Shown here: positions 1-6,406 of the stretch, piece after piece
Layout of the letters: the number at the start of each line of letters is the position of its first letter
Position numbering within the stretch: position 1 is the stretch's first letter
Source: JBEEMU01 sp043778315
GTDB taxonomy: Bacteria; Bacteroidota; Bacteroidia; Chitinophagales; Saprospiraceae
DNA: 12,077 bases
Assembly (NCBI GenBank): GCA_043778315.1
Contig: JAYWGJ010000425.1
Location: 1-12,077 of the forward strand
Reading direction: 5' to 3'
The notes under the pieces: generated by a model
Databases searched by the model: none
What the model was told of the DNA's origin: nothing
What the model saw: only the letters and a program-made list of their open reading frames with translations
Position numbers and translations under genes: made by a program

Positions 1-187
1 ATGCCCATTTTGGGTGTGGTCTTTCTTGTCTGCATACAATCTTACACGGGTTTTCCTGAACCTTCTCTGATGATATGTTGCATGATAAAGAAAGTCTCAC
101 GCCTTTTTTTATTCGAGTTACACCAATTTATTACCACACTCTCCCATATTTTAAACCATATTATTTTTTACCAAAAATCATGTTATC

Positions 188-3100
188 ATGAAAAAAGCAA
201 TCCTACTGCTCGCTACCATGCTGGGCTTATTTATGAACCTTGCGAGTGCGCAAGACAAAACGCTGAAAGACTATGATATGTCTAAGCCAGCAGATTTTAA
301 TGAAGCCGTCTTTCGGTTCGCGCCTATTGCCTTCGAGTACGAATCCATAGATGAACGACAGTCATTTTATGAAGCTTTTCTCGGACCCGATAGCAACAAG
401 GTGTATAGCACCGCGCGGCTAATCGTAAAACGTATTCTTATAGGCAAAGAATATATTGCTGTAGGCGATACTATTGCGCTTACTATGCACGGCGGTTGTA
501 TCACATTGCCACGAAAAGACCCCGAAACAGGAGAATGGACACTATGGGATATTAACTGTACGGGGCATTTTCATTGCGGGCTACAACTGCGGGGTATTGC
601 ATTTTGCGAGGTGAATACCACAATGCCAAGCCTCTACCCGAAAGCAAAAGCCAACCTTAGTTTTTTCAATAAAAACTACTTTATTAGTGCGCTAACAAGA
701 TGGTGGAACTATGAGCCATTCTATCCTACTGTAAGTGGTATGGGCGATTTAAGGTACAAAGAGTCAGACTTTTACGATATTTTAAAAAAATATAATCGGT
801 TTGATATACCTGCCATCAAAGAGGACACTACACCCTGCCCTGACGATACTACGCCGCCACTTATAGAGCATTCGGTAGCACCTATCAAACAGCCTATCAA
901 AAAAAGCAAACACAAAACTAAGCGAGGCAAGCGGTATAGTCAAGTCTATCCTACCCTAAATATGCGGCTTGGAAATGCTACGGTTACGGGAAATCTTGAT
1001 AGATATTTAGAGTTCGATGTATTGGTCAAAACGGATATGACCGCAACCATTGGTAGCCACATTTTTTACCTCAAATTTGATGCGGGTATATTCGGTACAT
1101 TCAATAATGTTTCGGTACAAGATACCAATAGTTTTAAATTGAGTATTCCTACCGCTAACCAAGGGAAATTGATGATAGGCGTACAATCTGGACCAATCGG
1201 TGGTGTACAGACAGATACTTTTGCAATAACTGTCAGTAGAGTTGGTATGCAAGTTACTAACATAACTACTACCGAACAGGTTTTGGTGCATGCGCGGCTT
1301 AAAATACAAAACTGTGGAAGCGTTAGCGGGTTAAAATTTGTAAAACAAACGCAGACACGCGCTCAGACGCAATTTATAGTTCCGCAAAATATGTATGCTA
1401 ATTTTACGGATATTGTCTTTACTCAGCCAACCTTTCGCTTACCCGCGCCCTCCGCGCTATATCTATGTCCACCTATATCCTGTACGATAACTCCCACAAC
1501 TGTTCGGGCGGGTGTAGATGAATGGGTGACGCTTACACCAAGCTCGGGGAACATAGGAACTGTCAAAAAAAAGGTATATTTTGAAGATGCAGATTTTGGC
1601 GGTGGTGATAACACTATTCTTGCAGACTCCGTAATATGGGATATTGCCAATAATAAGATAAAAGCAAGAGTACCCGCAGCTAAGAAACTTACGGCAGGGA
1701 CAGGCTATGTGACTGTATCAGGAACAGACACTGAATCTGCTTATAAATCAGATACCAAGATAACGGTAGAGTACGCTTTGATAGAACAAAAATTTAATAT
1801 TGCGGGCTATAAACGATTATACTTGGCAAATAGAGGCTGTGCGCAGGGATTGAGATTTGCTTTAGACCCTAATTTTAAGCTATTAGGAGCAGATACCACA
1901 TTAGCACGTCAAATGATAGTAAACTGCCTCAACGTTTGGAAAGCACGATTGAATGCAGATAACCCTGGGCTTAACCTCAACTGGCAATTAGAAACTACTC
2001 CAAAAGCAGCAGGAACAACAGATGGTTACTGTGTAATTAAGGTAGGTGCAGTGGGTGCATCTCAAATAATGTACACGGAGAGAAGCCAAATTGCCTCGTA
2101 TATTAATGGACAACAAGCCTATCATTTAAACAAACAAACTATTTTTATTGATGTCAATAAGATAGCGCAGTATGCGTATCTTCCTGTGGGTACTGATGTA
2201 CCTGCGGGCAAATACGATTTTTATACCGCTATGTTGCATGAAATAGGTCATGCTTTGGGTTTAAATCATATTATAGCACCCGGGCAAAATAACTTAGAAT
2301 TAATGTACTACAAAGACTACCCAAATACAGCAATTATACCTGCTGCCAACCGTCCCTCTTTTACCACAGGTACGCAAGGCAGCATAAAAGGTGCTAACCG
2401 TCAGGTAGCAGATAGCCGCGCCTTAGTATGGGACGGTGCATCTCCTGCTGGCTCACTGCTCAACACTACAACGTTGGGTGCGCAAGTACCTACCGCAGCA
2501 GGAGCAATTAGTGTGAATACGGCTAACGCTACCATTGCACCTGGAGCGCAGAGTACATTTACCGTAGCTACTAATAGCGGTAGTGTGCAAGGTTTGCGTT
2601 ATCGCTGGCAGTTTTATAATTATAGTGCTGCTGTTTATGCGTATTGCAACGGTACATCAACAAGTGCAATTACAACTGCAGAAATAAAATCATTGTTTAA
2701 AAACCCTACTAATCCAACGCTTACTATCGTAAATGCTTGCAATAAACATCTTGGTTTAAAAGATACTTTTTCTATCCGTTGCGAGGTGTTTGATGGGTGT
2801 ACTACCAAGTTCAGTAGCCCTGTGGTAGTCAATGCCAAACCTGTATATACCAAAAAAGCAAGCGTACAGCTTCCCAAATGCAGTACACCGCAAGCCTTAG
2901 ATGCTGTATTTTCTCCGCCGCCTACGGCGGCTACTTTACAGTGCGTTGCCGCTTGTACGCATGGTACACTTTCGGGTATCAACTACACACCGTTTACACC
3001 TGCGGTAGCAGGTACGGATACTATCAAATACACACTGGGTGGCTGTACAGTAAAAGCTGCGCTTACTGTACCCGCTTGCTTTACAGGGTCGGGCGGTAAT

Positions 3101-3769
3101 CATCGCGGAGCGTTTGCGTGTAGTCCGTTTAGTATTATTGCTTATGATAACGCTATTTGTATGGCATATCCGAGCCAAAACTATGCTACTACCGTTAGTT
3201 TTTCTATTGGCGATATATGTCCGCCTGCTATCGCAACATATAGAGCCGAAATCACGGCTACTAATTGGGCTACGCCTATCACTATCGGACAAACGAATAG
3301 CCCAATAAGTGATATTAACGGCAGCATACCTGCTAATATAGGCTTAGGCTTTTACAATATGCGAGTAGCAATATACGATAATACTAATACTTTGGTCACT
3401 ACAACCGCACCCGTAACTATGGAAATTCGTCAAGCTACGGCTTTACAGTATTGCACCTTTACAGGAATCAGCGGAATCAGCATTAAAAATCGCATTGCAA
3501 ATAATAAGAAAACGATAGACAAAGAGGAAGTCTCCATCTACCCCAATCCTTCCACAGGCATCTTCACTGTCGCGCTGCCCGACACCGACGGCGAAGCTAC
3601 TACCAATATCATAGAAGTATTAGACATCAACGGAAGGTTACTGCTTACCGCCAATACTACACCACCACAAACCGAACTCAATCTGTCCAACTACGCCACA
3701 GGTATTTACTTGGTGCGCGTACATTGGTACGGCGAAGTCACGACGCATAAGGTCGTGATTAGTGAATGA
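188..3769 (+). CDS. Large secreted metzincin-like zinc metalloprotease with T9SS type A sorting domain
   Basis: This is a 1193-residue predicted secreted protease. The start is followed by a classic signal peptide (MKKAILLLATMLGLF..., cleavage expected near ASAQ at residues 19-22). Residues 22-230 match no family I recognise. A polybasic stretch (KKSKHKTKRGKR, about 238-249) separates them from a beta-rich region. Residues about 432-530 resemble an IPT/TIG Ig-like domain (starts CTITPTTVRAG). Residues about 540-770 form the peptidase domain, with HEIGHALGLNH at 684-694: three zinc-binding histidines and the catalytic Glu685. A candidate Met-turn (LELMYY, Met706) lies 12 residues after the third histidine, as in matrixin-type metzincins. 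An Ig/PKD-like region follows from about 770. The C-terminal 79 residues (from VSIYPNPSTG, 1115) are a T9SS type A sorting domain ending KVVISE, so export across the outer membrane and surface attachment or release are expected. The gene stands alone and ends 137 bp before a strong terminator. Proteolytic activity is inferred from the motif; the substrate is unknown. Confidence 0.9.
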   Translation: MKKAILLLATMLGLFMNLASAQDKTLKDYDMSKPADFNEAVFRFAPIAFEYESIDERQSFYEAFLGPDSNKVYSTARLIVKRILIGKEYIAVGDTIALTMHGGCITLPRKDPETGEWTLWDINCTGHFHCGLQLRGIAFCEVNTTMPSLYPKAKANLSFFNKNYFISALTRWWNYEPFYPTVSGMGDLRYKESDFYDILKKYNRFDIPAIKEDTTPCPDDTTPPLIEHSVAPIKQPIKKSKHKTKRGKRYSQVYPTLNMRLGNATVTGNLDRYLEFDVLVKTDMTATIGSHIFYLKFDAGIFGTFNNVSVQDTNSFKLSIPTANQGKLMIGVQSGPIGGVQTDTFAITVSRVGMQVTNITTTEQVLVHARLKIQNCGSVSGLKFVKQTQTRAQTQFIVPQNMYANFTDIVFTQPTFRLPAPSALYLCPPISCTITPTTVRAGVDEWVTLTPSSGNIGTVKKKVYFEDADFGGGDNTILADSVIWDIANNKIKARVPAAKKLTAGTGYVTVSGTDTESAYKSDTKITVEYALIEQKFNIAGYKRLYLANRGCAQGLRFALDPNFKLLGADTTLARQMIVNCLNVWKARLNADNPGLNLNWQLETTPKAAGTTDGYCVIKVGAVGASQIMYTERSQIASYINGQQAYHLNKQTIFIDVNKIAQYAYLPVGTDVPAGKYDFYTAMLHEIGHALGLNHIIAPGQNNLELMYYKDYPNTAIIPAANRPSFTTGTQGSIKGANRQVADSRALVWDGASPAGSLLNTTTLGAQVPTAAGAISVNTANATIAPGAQSTFTVATNSGSVQGLRYRWQFYNYSAAVYAYCNGTSTSAITTAEIKSLFKNPTNPTLTIVNACNKHLGLKDTFSIRCEVFDGCTTKFSSPVVVNAKPVYTKKASVQLPKCSTPQALDAVFSPPPTAATLQCVAACTHGTLSGINYTPFTPAVAGTDTIKYTLGGCTVKAALTVPACFTGSGGNHRGAFACSPFSIIAYDNAICMAYPSQNYATTVSFSIGDICPPAIATYRAEITATNWATPITIGQTNSPISDINGSIPANIGLGFYNMRVAIYDNTNTLVTTTAPVTMEIRQATALQYCTFTGISGISIKNRIANNKKTIDKEEVSIYPNPSTGIFTVALPDTDGEATTNIIEVLDINGRLLLTANTTPPQTELNLSNYATGIYLVRVHWYGEVTTHKVVISE

Positions 3770-3830
3770 CGCTAAACAGTGAACAACGAATAGTGAACAA
3801 CTAACAGTGAAAGTAAACAGTGATTAGTGA
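3759..3830. repeat. Degenerate short repeats (AGTGA core) at the 3' end of the protease gene
   Basis: Six copies of the pentamer AGTGA, mostly within [CT]AGTGA[AT], occur in about 70 bp, beginning at 3761, 3778, 3792, 3806, 3819 and 3826. The first copy lies inside the last codons of the protease gene and the rest follow its stop codon. Spacing is irregular (7 to 17 bp), so this is a degenerate tract and not a clean tandem array. No coding potential or stable hairpin is evident. Its role is unknown; it could be slippage-derived sequence. Confidence 0.6.
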
Positions 3831-3905
3831 TTAACAATTAGCGATAAATAGGTATTACAAAATTTTATTTATTCTATAATAACCATATTTACACACCAAA
3901 CCGAA

Positions 3906-3946
3906 GCCGCCCGTATCACTACAAAAAGTGATGCGGGCGGCTTTTT
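3906..3946 (+). terminator. Strong rho-independent terminator after the protease gene
   Basis: A 15-bp stem (GCCGCCCGTATCACT at 3906-3920 with AGTGATGCGGGCGGC at 3927-3941) has one T-G wobble and an ACAAAA loop, and is followed directly by TTTTT at 3942-3946. The very GC-rich base of the stem next to a T-run is the textbook form of an intrinsic terminator on the plus strand. It lies 137 bp after the protease stop codon. The opposite flank has no comparable A-tract, so I assign it to the plus strand only. Confidence 0.92.
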
Positions 3947-3980
3947 CGCGCCACAGCGCAATAAAAAAACCGTTTATCTA

Positions 3981-4267
3981 CCTCTGTGGTTGCCACAGCA
4001 ATAAAAAAAATCTTTTACTTGCCTCTGTGGTTGCCACGGACATAAAAAAAACTTTTTACTTACCTCTGCGGTTGCCACGGCGATAAAAAAAACCTTTTAT
4101 TTGCCTCTGTGGTTGCCACAGCAACAAAAAAAACCTTTTACCGACCTCTGTGGTTGCCACAGCGATAAAAAAAACCTTTTACTGACCTCTGTGGTTGCCA
4201 CAGTGATAAAAAAAACCTTTTACTTGCTTCTGTGGTTACCACGGCGCAATAAAAAATTTTTCACTGC
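3981..4267. repeat. 41-bp tandem array, seven units, each with a CTGTGG-TTG-CCACAG dyad
   Basis: Seven consecutive units of exactly 41 bp start at 3981, 4022, 4063, 4104, 4145, 4186 and 4227. A degenerate half-unit (3940-3980) sits upstream, starting at the end of the terminator stem, and the match decays after 4267. Each unit begins with CCTCTGTGG, continues TTGCCAC[AG]G, then has a 6-8 bp A-run, a CCTTTTA-like segment and a variable 3-4 bp junction. The 6-bp arms CTGTGG and CCACAG are exact reverse complements around a TTG loop. Units 2, 3 and 7 carry CCACGG in the right arm, and unit 3 also has CTGCGG in the left. The array lies between two convergent genes. Because 41 is not a multiple of three, a reading frame through it shifts at each unit, which argues against coding. 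It is not CRISPR-like, since the whole period is conserved. Function is unknown. Confidence 0.93.
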
Positions 4268-4299
4268 CCTCCAAACATCAAAATAGCGTTTTACAAAAT

Positions 4300-4334
4300 A
4301 AAAAAGTGGCTTATCGACGTTTGTCGGTAAGCCA
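4300..4334 (-). terminator. Hairpin with T-tract on the minus strand (second of two)
   Basis: A 12-bp stem (TGGCTTATCGAC at 4307-4318 with GTCGGTAAGCCA at 4323-4334, one T-G wobble) encloses a 4-nt loop. The plus strand is A-rich just left of the stem (4300-4305), so a minus-strand transcript would have a U-run right after the hairpin. The plus-strand side has only TTTAAAA. It lies about 100 bp beyond the stop codon of the Omp28-like gene and could act as a backup to the hairpin at 4378-4410, or limit antisense transcription into the 41-bp array. Confidence 0.75.
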
Positions 4335-4371
4335 TTTAAAATATTGTGCAATAACAATATACTTATTTTCT

Positions 4372-4410
4372 AATAAAAACGGCTACCCCAAACCTATTGG
4401 AGTAGCCGTT
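4372..4410 (-). terminator. Rho-independent terminator of the Omp28-like gene
   Basis: The arms AACGGCTAC (4378-4386) and GTAGCCGTT (4402-4410) are perfectly complementary. An inner CCAA/TTGG pairing follows across one C-A mismatch, closing on an ACCTA loop. On the minus strand the stem runs into TTTTTATTA. It lies 27 bp past the stop codon of the minus-strand gene that ends at 4437, which is the expected place for its intrinsic terminator. Confidence 0.85.
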
Positions 4411-4436
4411 CTATTATATTGGTTTACCCAATCAAT

Positions 4437-6296
4437 TTATTTATTCAAAATCACTTTTTTAGTAACCGTATTGCCTTCGGTAGTGACGGTCACGAAGTAC
4501 GCGCCTGCGGCTTCGTTGGCAATATTGAAATTATAATTACCGCCTGTGGTATTGTTGTACGTTTGTCGGAGTACCGTTTGCCCGAGCATATTTGTGATAG
4601 CGATAGTAAGGTCGGTTGCTTTCTCCAAAGAAATATTAGCATTTACGTTACCTGAAGTCAGTGACGGGAACACGTTTACAAACTTAGCAAAATCAGCGTT
4701 TTTAGTGGCAACAAAACCACTCAAATTGATTTTATCAACATATAAGTTATTGCCGTAATCACTTAAACCGTTAAAGTTTATCAGCACGTTAGGCTGTCCG
4801 ATATAGCTGTCTAAGCTGATTATCTCTTCGCGCCATTGCGTAGAGTCGGTAGGGGTAAACGAAGCGGTTTGAGCGGCTACGGTAGCCAAATCTGTACCTG
4901 CTTTATCAAACGCATAGTCCCAGGTAGCACCACAGTCGAGTGAAACGCGCACGCGAAGGTTGTCGTTATCGGTAGCGTATTGTGCGTAAGCTACCTGGAA
5001 GCTAAGGCTTGCAGTTGTTGTGTTAGAAAGGTTTAAAACAGGCAAAAACATATCGTCTTGGTTGCCACTATTAATATTAAACCAGTTCAGAGTAGCCGAA
5101 CCTGCGTTACCATTATAGCCTACCGTGCTGCGTTTCCAGTTGTAAGCATCATTATTATTGCCATTAATCAAGAAGCCGTTGCCTGGAAATAAGGTAGCCG
5201 TAAAGTTATTGACGGGCAGGGTAGCGGTAGGCGCAGCGGTTTTCACGATAGTCAATGCTGCAAAGTCGTTAGCTACTTTGGTGTCGCCCGTATTAGCAGC
5301 CAATATGCGCAACTCTACGTTTAAAGAGCCTGCGTTTGGCAATGCAACGGTAACAGGAACAGCTATTGATTGTCCTGTAAGGAGGTTGCCCGTCCAAGGG
5401 AAATCAGTAAAAATGCCCGTAGCCGTAGTAGCGCGGATATTGCAAGAAGTAAGCGGGTTGGGACCTGCATTTTTGATATTAGCGGTCATATTCACACTGT
5501 TACCGCAAGTAAGATTGCTGGCTGCGGCAATACTCGCCATTGCTACGTCGGCTACCACTGCCTTCGGCTGGCTCAACGCGCTTTGATACACCTCCTTAGT
5601 GGTGTTGTTTTGCACAAACGAAACAACACCAATTTCATTGATACTATATACGTTAGCGAATTTCCAGGCTTCGCTCACTACTACCGAGTCGCCTACGGCG
5701 GTTACAGGAATATCGGTACCTTGGTCACCCGGCAACATTCTTTTCATAATAGAATAGAAGTTTTTTTCGCCGTTTGTACCTGGAGCCGTCGTGAAGTTAA
5801 TCTCGCGCTCCACCACTGCGATATGTGCTTTGAGCGGCGCGGTCATGGTAGTTAATGGTTTGTAAACGGCGCGTACATAAACGCTGTCGTTCGCCGCGCT
5901 GATGCGGTGCGACACTTTCACCTCAAACGGTGAAGGTATGGCATACCTTGCATTGATTTTTGCGTTAGTAAAACCCGCGCTCGGAGAAGTTTTGTCTAAG
6001 CCGTCCATCAGCGTATTGGGTACGCCCGTCACGCCGTAATACGTCACGCGGGTTTGTACTTGCGCGGGATTGTGCGCGTTCATCGGGTCGGTACCGGGCC
6101 AGCTTGTTTGGTACTTGATAGACACGATTCTGTTGGCATTAGCGGTCAGTGTGGCGTGAAAGCCTGGGTTTTGCGACGCGCACGGCGCGCACGAAGCCTG
6201 CGTAAACTCCTCTGCAAGGATAGTGCGCTGCATTTGTGCCTGTGCCGATACCATTGTTCCTGCCGCAAGGCAGAGCATGTAAAACTTTTTTAACAT
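4437..6296 (-). CDS. Secreted Omp28-like thioredoxin-fold protein with T9SS sorting domain
   Basis: This 619-residue protein starts with a signal peptide (MLKKFYMLCLAAGTMVSAQA) and then an Omp28-like, thioredoxin-fold region. ILAEEFTQASCAPC places a CxxC motif at Cys36-Cys39, and GVTGVPNTLMDG places a candidate cis-proline at Pro93. Residues about 240-350 look like a CARDB-type Ig-like domain (NIKNAGPNPLTSC). Residues about 365-535 resemble a choice-of-anchor J/MAM-like jelly roll (DDMFLPVLNLSNTTTASLSF, then WREEIISLDSYIGQPN). The last ~80 residues form a T9SS type A sorting domain (VNVFPSLTSGNVN from about 541, GAYFVTVTTEG, ending KKVILNK); the usual PNP triad is replaced by FPS. A surface or secreted disulfide-active or binding protein is plausible, but the substrate is unknown. 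It lies 110 bp downstream of the ABC exporter gene, with its own candidate promoter and a terminator behind it. Confidence 0.9.
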   Translation of the reverse strand: MLKKFYMLCLAAGTMVSAQAQMQRTILAEEFTQASCAPCASQNPGFHATLTANANRIVSIKYQTSWPGTDPMNAHNPAQVQTRVTYYGVTGVPNTLMDGLDKTSPSAGFTNAKINARYAIPSPFEVKVSHRISAANDSVYVRAVYKPLTTMTAPLKAHIAVVEREINFTTAPGTNGEKNFYSIMKRMLPGDQGTDIPVTAVGDSVVVSEAWKFANVYSINEIGVVSFVQNNTTKEVYQSALSQPKAVVADVAMASIAAASNLTCGNSVNMTANIKNAGPNPLTSCNIRATTATGIFTDFPWTGNLLTGQSIAVPVTVALPNAGSLNVELRILAANTGDTKVANDFAALTIVKTAAPTATLPVNNFTATLFPGNGFLINGNNNDAYNWKRSTVGYNGNAGSATLNWFNINSGNQDDMFLPVLNLSNTTTASLSFQVAYAQYATDNDNLRVRVSLDCGATWDYAFDKAGTDLATVAAQTASFTPTDSTQWREEIISLDSYIGQPNVLINFNGLSDYGNNLYVDKINLSGFVATKNADFAKFVNVFPSLTSGNVNANISLEKATDLTIAITNMLGQTVLRQTYNNTTGGNYNFNIANEAAGAYFVTVTTEGNTVTKKVILNK

Positions 6297-6354
6297 GGTT
6301 TTAATATTGAATTTGTGACAAAATAAAATAATTAAATAATTGATAATTAGAAAA

Positions 6355-6362
6355 CAAAGGTA
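6355..6362 (-). promoter_or_regulatory. Candidate Bacteroidota -7 promoter box for the Omp28-like gene
   Basis: Read on the minus strand this is TACCTTTG, matching the TAnnTTTG -7 element of Bacteroidota sigma factors. It lies about 59 bp before the ATG at 6296, in the 110-bp gap after the ABC gene. No convincing -33 TTG is seen at the usual distance, so only the -7 half is supported. The 12-bp context AAAACAAAGGTA (plus strand) recurs upstream of the PorD gene. Confidence 0.55.
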
Positions 6363-6406
6363 TATAATTTTGTTTAAATTATTATATGCTTAATAAAATA
6401 AATTTT

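Noticed and set aside
1..276. Open reading frame from the first base through the start of the protease gene
   Set aside because: It overlaps the protease signal peptide in another frame and its protein looks like no known family. I see no gene, RNA or clear promoter in 1-187.
3981..4267. CRISPR array
   Set aside because: The whole 41-bp period is conserved, with no unique spacers, and no cas genes are in the window.
3981..4267. Series of rho-independent terminators
   Set aside because: On the minus strand the T-run lies about 14 nt after the hairpin and on the plus strand A-runs follow it; the stem is only 6 bp. This is the wrong geometry for intrinsic terminators.
4101..4286. Small protein encoded across the 41-bp array
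   Set aside because: The unit length is not a multiple of three, so the peptide is the repeat read in changing frames, with no plausible start context.
5158..5855. Two plus-strand frames of 142 and 161 residues
   Set aside because: Both are antisense to the Omp28-like gene, which has a signal peptide, domains and a sorting domain over its full length.
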